A DNA stretch of 64,000 bases from Bacteroidota bacterium (GTDB lineage: Bacteria > Bacteroidota > Ignavibacteria > Ignavibacteriales > Ignavibacteriaceae), in assembly GCA_021777835.1 (NCBI GenBank), contig JAJYDC010000014.1, forward strand, positions 1-64,000, given 5' to 3'. Shown here piece after piece: positions 1-8,686 of this stretch (positions are counted from its first letter, which is position 1; each line of letters starts with the position of its first letter). Position numbers and translations under genes: made by a program. The notes beneath the pieces were generated by a model, which was not told the origin of the DNA, did not search any database, and saw only the letters and a list, made by a program, of their open reading frames with translations.

Positions 1-96
1 ATTATGTTCGTTTAGCCTTCGCACAATGTTACTAGTGCTACCAATATAATATTTATTTGCTGTTTGGCTAAATAAAATATAAGTGTAAAAGCTCAT
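1..96 (-). CDS. GIY-YIG nuclease family protein, N-terminal part (cut by window edge)
   Basis: Reading the minus strand from an ATG at 96 gives 32 uninterrupted codons to the window edge. The peptide begins MSFYTYILFSQ, then KYYIGSTSNIVRRLNEHN. This is the start of a GIY-YIG domain: the first Tyr block (YTYIL), the YIG block (YYIGST) and the Arg/His block (VRRLNEHN). Family members are small (about 80-100 residues) stand-alone nuclease-fold proteins, often labelled UPF0213/YhbQ-like or UvrC-like; their cellular role is mostly unknown. The start codon lies one base after the 3' end of the tRNA-Pro, so the two are probably co-transcribed. The C-terminal part is outside the window, so completeness cannot be judged. 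Confidence 0.8.
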   Translation of the reverse strand, partial: MSFYTYILFSQTANKYYIGSTSNIVRRLNEHN

Positions 97-97
97 G

Positions 98-172
98 TCG
101 GGGTGCCCGGATTCGAACCGGGGACCTCTTCGTCCCGAACGAAGCGCGCTAACCGGGCTGCGCTACACCCCG
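98..172 (-). tRNA. tRNA-Pro (anticodon CGG)
   Basis: The minus strand folds as a full cloverleaf of 75 nt. The acceptor stem CGGGGTG pairs with CACCCCG, followed by discriminator A. The D arm is present (AGCGCAGCCCGGTTAGCGC). The anticodon arm is CTTCG-TTCGGGA-CGAAG with anticodon CGG. The T arm contains GGTTCGAATCC. The CCA end is not encoded: the next bases are CAT, which already contain the start codon of the neighbouring GIY-YIG gene. Confidence 0.95.
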
Positions 173-431
173 AATTTCAGTCTTTATTGAGTAATACTTT
201 ATGTTTTGGACAACAAAGATAAATTGTTTTAGATAGAATGCCAAGTAACCTTTATCTAAAATTATCTGACCATATTATTGTTAAAAATAATGATAAATTA
301 TTAAGTTTTTCAATATAAGGGGAGGGTTTTGGGAAATTATTTTGGGAAGACGATAAGGGGAAAAACTGAATTATTTTAAGCTTTACTTTTAGGTTTATTA
401 TTTCTAATTTTATTATAGAAATAATGATTAA

Positions 432-462
432 CCTTTAACTCTATCCCGAGAGATGGAAAAGG
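432..462 (+). promoter_or_regulatory. PyrR-binding RNA hairpin (anti-antiterminator) in the pyr leader
   Basis: The leader can fold into a two-part hairpin typical of PyrR binding sites. The upper stem CTATC (441-445) pairs with GATGG (452-456) around the hexaloop CCGAGA (446-451), which fits the known CNGNGA loop consensus. The lower stem CCTTT (432-436) pairs with AAAGG (458-462), with an asymmetric bulge AACT opposite A457. In Bacillus, PyrR with UMP binds such a hairpin and favours termination. Its position upstream of a terminator and of pyrR itself supports the same logic here. The rest of the gene-free stretch 173-431 shows nothing I can name apart from a weak -10-like TATTAT at 411-416. 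Confidence 0.75.
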
Positions 463-498
463 ATGAAGATGAAATTAAATAATAAAATTATAAGGTAA

Positions 499-534
499 CC
501 TCCAAGGAATATTTTTCCACGGAGGATTTTTTTT
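499..534 (+). terminator. pyr attenuator terminator overlapping the pyrR ribosome-binding site
   Basis: CCTCC (499-503) pairs with GGAGG (521-525). An inner stem GGAA (506-509) pairs with TTCC (515-518), and eight T residues follow (527-534). This is a classic intrinsic terminator only two bases before the pyrR ATG at 537. The GGAGG of its 3' arm is also the Shine-Dalgarno sequence of pyrR, so the hairpin could block both transcription and translation. A competing pairing of 454-460 (TGGAAAA) with 513-519 (TTTTCCA) would break both this hairpin and the PyrR-binding hairpin and is a candidate antiterminator. Confidence 0.75.
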
Positions 535-536
535 AT

Positions 537-1082
537 ATGGACATAAAATCAAAATTAGTTGACCAGAAGGGGCTTGAAAGAATCATCACAAGAATAGCCC
601 ATGAGATTCTAGAACGCAATAAGGGTTCTAAGAATCTTGTACTGATGGGAATGAGGACTCGTGGTGAATACCTCGCCAGAAGGCTGTTTGAGAAAATCAA
701 AGAAGTTGAAAAGATAGAACTGCCATTTGGTGTACTAGATGTTACTTTATATCGTGATGATTTCAGAGTCAGGCTGAAGCAGCCTGAAGTATCGGTTTCA
801 GATATTACTTTCAATATAAATGAAAAGGATATCATACTTGTTGATGATGTACTTTTTACCGGGAGAACAGTAAGGTCGGCACTAAACGCAATAATGGATA
901 TGGGCAGACCTAATACGATTCAGCTTTTTGTTTTAGTCGACCGAGGACATCGTGAGCTTCCGATTCGAGCTGACTATGTAGGGAAAAACATTCCGACTTC
1001 TATAAACGAAGAAGTGAAGGTTAAAGTGTCGGAGTTTGACGGTGAGGATGCAATTTATTTAATGGAAATGGAAAACAATTAA
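537..1082 (+). CDS. pyrR: PyrR, pyrimidine operon attenuation protein / uracil phosphoribosyltransferase
   Basis: The protein has 181 residues, the usual PyrR length. A type I phosphoribosyltransferase fold is indicated by the PRPP-binding motif ILVDDVLFTGRTVRSA (about residues 99-113). The N-terminal half contains the conserved LVLMGMRTRGEYLARRL block. PyrR binds leader RNA of pyr genes when UMP is high and has weak UPRTase activity. It heads the pyrR-pyrB-pyrC operon, with 17 bases to pyrB. It is preceded by a PyrR-type RNA hairpin and a terminator, which strongly supports autoregulation by attenuation. The start at 537 is set by GGAGG at 521-525. I am sure of the family; the RNA target is inferred from the leader. 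Confidence 0.95.
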   Translation: MDIKSKLVDQKGLERIITRIAHEILERNKGSKNLVLMGMRTRGEYLARRLFEKIKEVEKIELPFGVLDVTLYRDDFRVRLKQPEVSVSDITFNINEKDIILVDDVLFTGRTVRSALNAIMDMGRPNTIQLFVLVDRGHRELPIRADYVGKNIPTSINEEVKVKVSEFDGEDAIYLMEMENN

Positions 1083-1099
1083 ACATTTGAGAAATAATT

Positions 1100-2020
1100 A
1101 TGCCTTTATCTAGCAGACATTTGTTAGGCTTACAAGGGGTTCCTAAAGAGGATATTCAGTTAATTTTAGACACAGCATCAACGTTTAGAGAAGTTTTAGA
1201 AAGGCCTATAAAAAGGGTGCCGACGCTTCAAGGGAAAACGATTGTTAATCTTTTTTATGAAAACTCCACGAGGACGAGAATATCTTTTGAGCTAGCCGAG
1301 AAGAGATTATCGGCTGATTCGATAAACTTTGCTGTATCTGCAAGTAGCGTAAGCAAAGGAGAGTCGTTCAAAGATACAATAAAAAATATAGAAGCGATGA
1401 AAGTTGACATGGTTGTAGTAAGACATTCAGCAGCAGGAACGCCTTTATATTTAACAAACATATCCGATGCTAACATAATTAACGCAGGCGATGGAATACA
1501 TGAGCATCCAACTCAAGGGTTGCTTGATATGTATTCGATTAGAGAGAAATTAAGGAAAATTGAGGGTCTGAAGGTTTGTATAGTAGGGGATGTAGCGCAT
1601 AGCCGGGTGGCGCTGTCAAATATTTATGGGCTGAAGACAATGGGTGCAGACGTATCTGTTTGCGGTCCTTCGACTATGATCCCAAGGAACATAGAAGATC
1701 TTGGAGTGAAGGTGATTTATAATATTGATGAGGCTATACAAGAAAATGATGTGTTAAATGTTTTGCGGATTCAGCTTGAAAGAAAGGCTAGGGAATATTT
1801 TCCTTCAATAAGAGAGTACGCAAAATATTTTGGTATTACTGAGGAAAGATTGGAGAAGAATGGTAAGGACATATTAATACTTCATCCGGGACCAATCAAC
1901 CGAGGTGTTGAGATATCATCGGGTGTTGCTGATGGTTTACATCAAATTATTTTGAAACAAGTTACTAATGGAGTGGCGATAAGAATGGCCGTTCTATACT
2001 TGCTTGGAACTTTAAATTAG
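1100..2020 (+). CDS. pyrB: Aspartate carbamoyltransferase catalytic subunit
   Basis: The protein of 306 residues catalyses carbamoyl phosphate + aspartate to carbamoyl aspartate, the second step of UMP synthesis. The carbamoyl-phosphate loop STRTR is at about residues 55-59 (FYENSTRTRISFELAEKRL). The HPTQGLLD motif is near residue 135 and HPGPINRG near the C-terminus. Length matches the catalytic chain. No regulatory chain (pyrI) is present nearby, so this is probably a catalytic-only or PyrC-associated enzyme. It follows pyrR by 17 bases and precedes pyrC by 11 bases, in the same operon under the PyrR attenuator. Confidence 0.96.
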   Translation: MPLSSRHLLGLQGVPKEDIQLILDTASTFREVLERPIKRVPTLQGKTIVNLFYENSTRTRISFELAEKRLSADSINFAVSASSVSKGESFKDTIKNIEAMKVDMVVVRHSAAGTPLYLTNISDANIINAGDGIHEHPTQGLLDMYSIREKLRKIEGLKVCIVGDVAHSRVALSNIYGLKTMGADVSVCGPSTMIPRNIEDLGVKVIYNIDEAIQENDVLNVLRIQLERKAREYFPSIREYAKYFGITEERLEKNGKDILILHPGPINRGVEISSGVADGLHQIILKQVTNGVAIRMAVLYLLGTLN

Positions 2021-2031
2021 CGGAATAAGAA

Positions 2032-3324
2032 ATGAAAGTTATACTAAAAAATGTTTCACTTTTTCATCCTGCACAGAAGATAGATGAAAAGGGAATTGAT
2101 ATCCTTTTGACTGACGGTGTTATATCAAAAATTGGTAAAATAAAGGCTGAGGAAATATCCGGAGCTAAGATATTTGATCTTACGAACAAACACATTGTAC
2201 CAGGTTTTTTTGACATGCATGTACATTTAAGAGAGCCGGGGAGGGAAGATGAAGAAACGGTAATAACCGGCTGTAATGCTGCGGCGAACGGTGGTTTCAC
2301 AGGGATAGCCTGTATGCCTAATACGGAGCCAGCAATAGATTCAGCAGAGATAGTAACCTTTATTAAAGAGAAGTCAAAAGATCATTTAGTTGATGTAGAA
2401 GTAATAGGTGCAGCGACTTTGGATCGAAAAGGAGAATATATTTCTCCTATGGCAGAGCTTTATGAAGCTGGTGCGGTTGGCTTTTCAGATGACGGTGTTG
2501 CAATAAAGACTGCGGGAATTTTGAAACGAGCGTTTGAATACTCCAAGATGTACAATGTGCCTATAATTGAACACTGTGAAGATGAAACATTAGCAGGTGG
2601 AGCAATGAATGAAGGAATCAACTCGACTATGCTAGGCTTACCTCCAATTCCCTCTGTTGCTGAAGAATTAATTGTAATTAGAGATATAATGCTAGCAGAG
2701 TACACCGGGGGGAAAATTCACATTGCTCACATAAGTACAAAGAAATCAGTTGAAATGGTGCGCGAAGCTAAGAGAAAAGGAATTGCAGTAACTTCTGAGG
2801 TTACGCCTCACCATTTTACTTTGATTGACGACTCATTAAAATCTTACGATACAAATCTAAAAATGAATCCGCCTTTAAGAACAAGAGCGGATATAGATGA
2901 AATTCTACTTGGATTACAAGACGGAACGATTGATTGCATTTCAAGTGATCATGCACCGCATTCAGCAGAGGAGAAGGAGGCAGAATTTGAACATGCGCCT
3001 AATGGAATAACTGGATTGGAGACTCAAGTAGGATTAGCACTAACGGAGCTATATCACAAGAAGGTTATTACGCTTGAGCAGCTTATCGAGAAAATGGCGA
3101 TCAATCCAAGAAAGATATTAAACTTGCCGGTACCAAGTATTGAAGTTGGACAGATTGCGAATTTTACTATTCTAGATCTAAACGAAATATTTACTTTTGA
3201 CATTAGCAAATCAAAGAGCAAATCAAAGAATTCACCATTTGATAAAAGGCTACTAACAGGAAGAGCAATTGGAGTAATTAACAATTGTAAATTGTTTTAT
3301 CAGGATGAATTCTTAATCCTATAG
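2032..3324 (+). CDS. pyrC: Dihydroorotase, class I
   Basis: The protein of 430 residues catalyses the reversible cyclisation of carbamoyl aspartate to dihydroorotate. The metal-binding HxH motif sits in DMHVHLREPGREDEET (His63/His65). Further ligands lie in IIEHCED and HIAHIST, and the catalytic Asp306 in SSDHAPHS. This is the longer class I type (about 420-450 residues), which in many bacteria forms a complex with PyrB; the adjacent pyrB fits that. A short low-complexity insert (SKSKSKSKN) near residues 391-399 is unusual and is probably a surface loop. It is the last gene of the pyr operon. Confidence 0.96.
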   Translation: MKVILKNVSLFHPAQKIDEKGIDILLTDGVISKIGKIKAEEISGAKIFDLTNKHIVPGFFDMHVHLREPGREDEETVITGCNAAANGGFTGIACMPNTEPAIDSAEIVTFIKEKSKDHLVDVEVIGAATLDRKGEYISPMAELYEAGAVGFSDDGVAIKTAGILKRAFEYSKMYNVPIIEHCEDETLAGGAMNEGINSTMLGLPPIPSVAEELIVIRDIMLAEYTGGKIHIAHISTKKSVEMVREAKRKGIAVTSEVTPHHFTLIDDSLKSYDTNLKMNPPLRTRADIDEILLGLQDGTIDCISSDHAPHSAEEKEAEFEHAPNGITGLETQVGLALTELYHKKVITLEQLIEKMAINPRKILNLPVPSIEVGQIANFTILDLNEIFTFDISKSKSKSKNSPFDKRLLTGRAIGVINNCKLFYQDEFLIL

Positions 3325-3351
3325 GTGATTTTGGGAAGCAATTATGTACAA

Positions 3352-3389
3352 AATGTTTAGTAAAGTATACATACACTTTGCTAAACATT
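3352..3389 (+). terminator. Long hairpin after pyrC, probable operon terminator
   Basis: A 15-base arm (3352-3366, AATGTTTAGTAAAGT) pairs with 3375-3389 (ACTTTGCTAAACATT) with one G-T wobble and an 8-base loop. It lies 27 bases after the pyrC stop codon and before an unrelated lipoprotein gene. There is no clean T tract behind it, so it could instead be an RNA-stabilising hairpin. Confidence 0.5.
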
Positions 3390-3470
3390 AGTATTTAGTA
3401 AGAAATTGCTTATTTTATTTGGCATCTATTTTGAATTTTATGTGTAGAATAATATCGTAAAGGTGCCTTA

Positions 3471-4283
3471 ATGAAAAAGTTAATATTAGTTACAATTGCA
3501 TTCACATCTATTTTTATTCTCGCTTCTTGTAATAGAACTAATCCAGTAATGGTTGATAATCAACCGCCTTCAGCTCCTACGGGTGTCCAAGTCATTAACG
3601 GTGATAATACAGTGGAAATTAGCTGGAATAAAAACCCTGAAAGTGACGTTGCGGGATATAATGTGTATTATGCATTAAGCTACAATGGAAAGTATACCCT
3701 AATTGGCACAACTACGAATAATTATTATGATGATAATGGTGCAACAAACGGTATAACTGATTATTATGCGGTTACCGCATATGATTATAATGGAAATGAA
3801 AGTCAGCTAAGTGCTGATAACGTAAGCGCTACACCACGTCCGCAAGGATTAAACGAAGAAGTGTTCGATTATAGAAATTATCCAAGCAGTGGAGGGTTTT
3901 CATTTACAACGTATAGTGATGTAGCCTATAATGATACTACGGCGGATTTCTATTTCGAAAATTATAATGGGACCTTTTATATCGATGTATGGAGTGATAC
4001 AGATATTGAAGATATGGGACCCACAAACAGTATATATGATATTAGTTATGCGCCAACATCAGGCTGGTCTACTACCAAGGACGCGCCGGCGATAGTTGGA
4101 CATACTTATGTAATTTGGACTTGGGACAATCATTATGCAAAAATAAGAGTCAGCAGCATAACCAATGAGAGAATGGTATTTGATTGGGCATTTCAGACAG
4201 TTGCAAAGAATACTCAGCTTAAACAAGTTGCGATTCCCAAAGTTCGAAGGCCGTTAGACCTGTCCAAAATAAATAGACATTAA
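3471..4283 (+). CDS. Lipoprotein with fibronectin type III domain
   Basis: The protein has 270 residues. It starts with a lipoprotein signal peptide (MKKLILVTIAFTSIFILASC) with lipobox LASC and lipidated Cys20. A fibronectin type III-like domain follows at about residues 33-120 (PPSAPTGVQVINGDNTVEISWNK is split across the A-B strands; later AGYNVYYA and DYYAVTAYD). The C-terminal half is beta-rich with no recognised family. It is probably anchored to the outer or inner membrane. It stands alone between two operons, 187 bases after a terminator-like hairpin. Function is unknown; FN3 domains commonly mediate surface contacts or carbohydrate association. Confidence 0.8.
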   Translation: MKKLILVTIAFTSIFILASCNRTNPVMVDNQPPSAPTGVQVINGDNTVEISWNKNPESDVAGYNVYYALSYNGKYTLIGTTTNNYYDDNGATNGITDYYAVTAYDYNGNESQLSADNVSATPRPQGLNEEVFDYRNYPSSGGFSFTTYSDVAYNDTTADFYFENYNGTFYIDVWSDTDIEDMGPTNSIYDISYAPTSGWSTTKDAPAIVGHTYVIWTWDNHYAKIRVSSITNERMVFDWAFQTVAKNTQLKQVAIPKVRRPLDLSKINRH

Positions 4284-4378
4284 AAAATGGAAGGAGGAGA
4301 ATCATTCTCATATTCATTAAACTGAAGTCTATAAATGTAGATTTAATTAGTTTAATTACTTAAATTTGCTCAAAATAA

Positions 4379-4834
4379 ATGATAAGAAAAAGATTTAATA
4401 TATTATTAATATTTCTGTCGCTTGGGATACTTAGCACTCTTATGATAGCCAGGGATAATAATTTAAAGATTAATACAAATGGGATATATGCTCAAGATCC
4501 AAGTTTCATTTTTAGAGAAATTGAGAGTGGTATTTCGTCGGGAAATATAAGTATGATTTCAAAATATTTAAGTGCTCAAACATATCTGAATCTATCTAAC
4601 GGTATAAGCGGATATTACAGCTCAAACCAAGCTTATTACGTACTTGCAGAGTTTTTTAAATTATACAGAGTTGCTGATTTTAGTTTTGATAATATACATA
4701 CTGATGAAAACAATCCTTTTGCTACTGGCACGTATAATTATCTTTTTAGAGGTAAACATGAAACTTCGGAAGTATATATCTCTTTAAAGCATAACGGGAA
4801 AAGATGGAAAATTACACAGATAACTATTAACTGA
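4379..4834 (+). CDS. DUF4783 domain protein, exported
   Basis: The protein has 151 residues with an N-terminal hydrophobic segment (about residues 7-24) that looks like a signal peptide or membrane anchor. The rest matches the style of DUF4783, a small NTF2-like family of Bacteroidota: GISSGNISMISKYLS, then YYSSNQAYYVLAEFF, ending with KWRITQI-like KRWKITQITIN. Its stop codon overlaps the start of the histidine kinase gene (TGATG at 4832-4836), so the two are translationally coupled. This suggests a periplasmic partner of the kinase, which is an inference. The biochemical role of DUF4783 is not known. Confidence 0.75.
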   Translation: MIRKRFNILLIFLSLGILSTLMIARDNNLKINTNGIYAQDPSFIFREIESGISSGNISMISKYLSAQTYLNLSNGISGYYSSNQAYYVLAEFFKLYRVADFSFDNIHTDENNPFATGTYNYLFRGKHETSEVYISLKHNGKRWKITQITIN

Positions 4835-7800
4835 TGTTTCGAAAGCTTTTTCATAGAATTAAAGGCGATGGAATATATATTTCTATCGTCTTTTTTATTT
4901 TAATATTGATTTTCGCATCTGCATTAATTACGCCGATTCTTATAAAGAATCTAGAAGATAATTGGGGAGAGACATTATCTTATAAGATTCTTCAAATTCA
5001 AAATTCAGTAACATCTCTTTATAAAGAGAAGCAAAATAACCTTATAACAATTGCAGAAAAAGTTAAGTCAGAATTGCGCAGCACATTAAATCCGCAAAAC
5101 TCATCTTATGCATCTCTGATTAGACTTGTTAATATGGGACGTTATAAGAAATTTTCAGTTGAAGTACTTGCTCCAAATGGAAAACTGATTGCCTGGAATA
5201 ATCAGATTGCGGTTCCACAAATTGACGTATTACCTTTATCGTACCCTGCTGGTGAAGCTCATTTTTATTCTACTGAATTGATAACATTCTTAACAATCAC
5301 CGATACCATTAATGTGGACGGCGATCAATTTTACTTTGTAGTTAGTGCTCCATTTGAAAAGCATTATACTCTTCAAAATTCATATTATGAAGATATTAAT
5401 TTTACCAAAGAAATCTCGGCAAAATATTTAACACAATTTGATATTGCTTATAGTCCATTTGAAGAAAGAACTAATGATGGAAGAAAATATTCGTTTGATT
5501 TGACGAACAACAACGGCAATAAGATAGGAACGGTTACATTTTACAAGCCTGCTTTGGCTGTTGCTGAAAGTTCATTGTATGAAACAGTAAATAAAATTCA
5601 ATCCATGCTAATTTTGCTGGGTTTCTTGTTTATCGGGCTAGGATTTAGAAAGAGTTTTAGTAAGCTCAAATACAGATTGGTTAAATTAATGTTTCTGACT
5701 GCATATTTTGCGGTCTTCAGGTTATTACTTTTCTATGTAGGTATTCCAACTAGTTTTTTGGAAGGCAGTTTAGTAAACCCGTCATATTTTTCGTCCACTT
5801 TTGGCGGCGGTGTTGTAAAATCTCCGATCGAATTCTTAATAACGTCATTATTTTTTTTAGTAATAGTAATTATCGGCTACAGGTATTTTCAAGATTATCT
5901 CTCTGCGGGAAAGAGTAAACTATTAAAAACGAGAATATATTTTTGGACTGCGATCCTGCCTATTGCACTATTGTTTTTATGGATAATAAGGGGGTTAAGT
6001 GCTACAGTCAAAAGCGTAATATTTGACTCAACTTTAAGATATTTTAAGGAGCCGAATCTAATTCCAAATTTGCCTTCAATAGTAATGAACCTAAGCATAC
6101 TAATTTTTGGAATTGCAGTTGTAGTTTTTTTAAGTGCATTGATCCAGTATCTTCTAACACTTTTTAATGAAAAGGAAGTTAAAAGACAGAAACGAGTACT
6201 TCTTTTTCTTTTTATTATTTTTCAAATATTCGGTATAATCTTTTTGTATTTTGAAAACGAATCACTTATTACTCCGATTCTTAGTATAGTTTTTATTGCG
6301 CTAATTTTTGTTATTACTTATCAAATTTATTTTGTAAAAATTACTGAAGGTGCGCATTATTTATATATTGCTATCATAGCTTCTATACTAACAATAACGT
6401 TGATGAATTATTTTAATATTGAGTTAGAGAAGCAATCTCTAAAAACAACTGCGCTGGAAATTAATCGATCAAATGAAAACTATTTACGTTTTCTAATTAG
6501 AGAGACTTTAGCGAATTCATCAAAGAATATAAAAACGATTGAGAGTTTTAGTAATCGCAATACAAACTTTAGTGCTGAAGCGTTCAAGTTGTGGGCTGAA
6601 AGTTCTCTTCAAAACGAATCTATGAATTCTTCGGTAGGTATATATGACAAGAATCTAACACCTCTGGGAAATTTTTCTATTGGATTACACACTGAACCAA
6701 TTCCAGTAAAGCAATTCATTACTTATAATAATATAGCCCCGAAGCTGATAAAAATAAATCAATCCGGCGATTCGGTAAATAATTTTGTATTTGGAATCAT
6801 TCCAGTTATGGATAGAGGGATTAAATTGGGATACATATCTGCCTCTATTGGTTATGATTTAAATACTTTGTTTGTTAATAATATCCCCGATTTCTTAGAA
6901 TCAAAAAATAACAACTTAAATTCGGTATTGGACTTAGCTAATTTGAATATATTTATATTCGCAAATTCCAAATTGACACAAGTGTACGGGGACATCTATC
7001 CTTCATTAGATCAAATAAAGCCTATTGTTAATGCCGATTTTAATGGGGATAACGAAGTTTGGTTAAATACTTCATTAAATGACCAAAAATTTAACATTTT
7101 TGCGGTTAAAACAACTCAGAATGGTATTAACAAAATTACAGCAGTAGCAACTAGGGATAACAAAATATCATGGGATTTATTTAATTTTTTCAAAATATTT
7201 TTAATCCATAGTCTATTTATAGTAATTTTTTCATTATTAGTTTTTGTAATTAATATAAGAAAATTAAAATATACTTTCAGGACGCAACTGCTAATTGCTT
7301 TTTTGTTTGTCTCAATAGTGCCAGTTTTTCTTCTAGCAATATATAATCGTCAAATAATTGAAGGAAAACGGCGTTCAGCAATTCTAGACGAGTTGAATGA
7401 AAGAACATTTTATCTTGAAAACAATATCCGGGAAGAATTACGCGAGAGTAAGGATAACTCATATATAACAGCTTTTAAAAATGCAGCTAGAGACATGAAT
7501 ATGTCATTTGCGATTTATGATGGTAATAATCAATATTATAACTCAACCAATCAATTTTATAAGAGCGGGCTTTTTACGGATAGATTAAATCCGAAAGTAT
7601 ATTATGAACTAAATTACTTAAATTACCGGGAATATTTAACGCAAGAACGAATTGAGAATTATATTTATGATTCTTATTATAAAAAAATTGAACTTGGTAA
7701 TAGGTACTTTATTATTGGAGTAAACGATGCTTTTAACAAAGTACATTTATCCTTCTCAGTAGTTGATCTAGATGTCTTTATCTTTGGAGTTTTTTCGTTA

Positions 7801-8673
7801 GCCACGCTGCTTATGATTATTCTAAGTGCTTTTCTTGCAAACAGAATTTCAGCTCCAATTAGGAGGCTAACTAAAGCTACGAATTCGGTGGCTCACGGTG
7901 ATTTTAGTTTTCAATTGAATTCAAAAGAAAGAGGTGAAATCAAGGACCTTCTATCCGGATTTAATTCGATGACGCAGGAACTTAAGAAAAACCAATCGGA
8001 TCTTGCAGAACTTGAAAGGGAAAATGCATGGAAGGAAATGGCTAAGCAGGTCGCGCATGAAATTAAAAATCCATTAACGCCGATGAAATTAGCCATACAG
8101 CAATTGGTTGTTTCTTATAGGGATAAAAGCTCAAACTTTGATTCAATCTTTGAGAAAGTATCTTCTACAATAATGAATCAAATAGAGAATCTTAGTTTAA
8201 TAGCTTCTGAATTTTCAAGATTTGCAAGAATGCCGAATCTAAATTTAGAAAAGATTAATTTATTAAATGTTATAAATGATAGCGTTAATCTTTTTATTGA
8301 TGAAAACATTAAGATTATAATTTCAAACGATGTCAAAGAAGCAATTGTGGAAAGCGACAAAACGCAACTTAGAAGAATGTTAATCAACCTAATAAGGAAT
8401 TCAATTCAAGCAAGTGCGAAGAATATTGTTATTAAGGTAACTTCTACTGATAATGACTATGTTATACTAGTTAAAGATGATGGAAACGGAATTCCCAATT
8501 CAATTAAACATAAGATATTTGAACCCAATTTTTCAACAAAGAATAAAGGAATGGGTCTTGGGCTTAAATTGGCAAAAAGATTTCTCGAAAGTTCATCAGG
8601 TAGTATAAAACTTGTTAGTGGTATAGAGTTGGGAACTGAGTTCGAAATAACACTCCCTAAAAAAATGGCATAA
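4834..8673 (+). CDS. Large multi-pass sensor histidine kinase (NtrY-like C-terminal half)
   Basis: The protein has 1279 residues. It has an N-terminal membrane segment (about 15-38), a large extracytoplasmic region, and a block of roughly eight membrane segments (about 255-525). A second extracytoplasmic region follows, then more membrane segments near 795-845, a third extracytoplasmic region and a last segment just before residue 1000. A HAMP domain follows (about 1000-1055, RISAPIRRLTKATNSVAHGDF). The HisKA H-box AKQVAHEIKNPLTPMKLA carries His1075. The HATPase domain has the N-box LINLIRNSIQAS, G1 DDGNGIP and G2 GMGLGLKLAKR. The -NPLTPMKLAIQ- H-box is typical of NtrY-type kinases. No response regulator is encoded in the window. 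It is coupled to the upstream DUF4783 gene. Confidence 0.9.
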   Translation: MFRKLFHRIKGDGIYISIVFFILILIFASALITPILIKNLEDNWGETLSYKILQIQNSVTSLYKEKQNNLITIAEKVKSELRSTLNPQNSSYASLIRLVNMGRYKKFSVEVLAPNGKLIAWNNQIAVPQIDVLPLSYPAGEAHFYSTELITFLTITDTINVDGDQFYFVVSAPFEKHYTLQNSYYEDINFTKEISAKYLTQFDIAYSPFEERTNDGRKYSFDLTNNNGNKIGTVTFYKPALAVAESSLYETVNKIQSMLILLGFLFIGLGFRKSFSKLKYRLVKLMFLTAYFAVFRLLLFYVGIPTSFLEGSLVNPSYFSSTFGGGVVKSPIEFLITSLFFLVIVIIGYRYFQDYLSAGKSKLLKTRIYFWTAILPIALLFLWIIRGLSATVKSVIFDSTLRYFKEPNLIPNLPSIVMNLSILIFGIAVVVFLSALIQYLLTLFNEKEVKRQKRVLLFLFIIFQIFGIIFLYFENESLITPILSIVFIALIFVITYQIYFVKITEGAHYLYIAIIASILTITLMNYFNIELEKQSLKTTALEINRSNENYLRFLIRETLANSSKNIKTIESFSNRNTNFSAEAFKLWAESSLQNESMNSSVGIYDKNLTPLGNFSIGLHTEPIPVKQFITYNNIAPKLIKINQSGDSVNNFVFGIIPVMDRGIKLGYISASIGYDLNTLFVNNIPDFLESKNNNLNSVLDLANLNIFIFANSKLTQVYGDIYPSLDQIKPIVNADFNGDNEVWLNTSLNDQKFNIFAVKTTQNGINKITAVATRDNKISWDLFNFFKIFLIHSLFIVIFSLLVFVINIRKLKYTFRTQLLIAFLFVSIVPVFLLAIYNRQIIEGKRRSAILDELNERTFYLENNIREELRESKDNSYITAFKNAARDMNMSFAIYDGNNQYYNSTNQFYKSGLFTDRLNPKVYYELNYLNYREYLTQERIENYIYDSYYKKIELGNRYFIIGVNDAFNKVHLSFSVVDLDVFIFGVFSLATLLMIILSAFLANRISAPIRRLTKATNSVAHGDFSFQLNSKERGEIKDLLSGFNSMTQELKKNQSDLAELERENAWKEMAKQVAHEIKNPLTPMKLAIQQLVVSYRDKSSNFDSIFEKVSSTIMNQIENLSLIASEFSRFARMPNLNLEKINLLNVINDSVNLFIDENIKIIISNDVKEAIVESDKTQLRRMLINLIRNSIQASAKNIVIKVTSTDNDYVILVKDDGNGIPNSIKHKIFEPNFSTKNKGMGLGLKLAKRFLESSSGSIKLVSGIELGTEFEITLPKKMA

Positions 8674-8686
8674 GCAAATTGAATCT

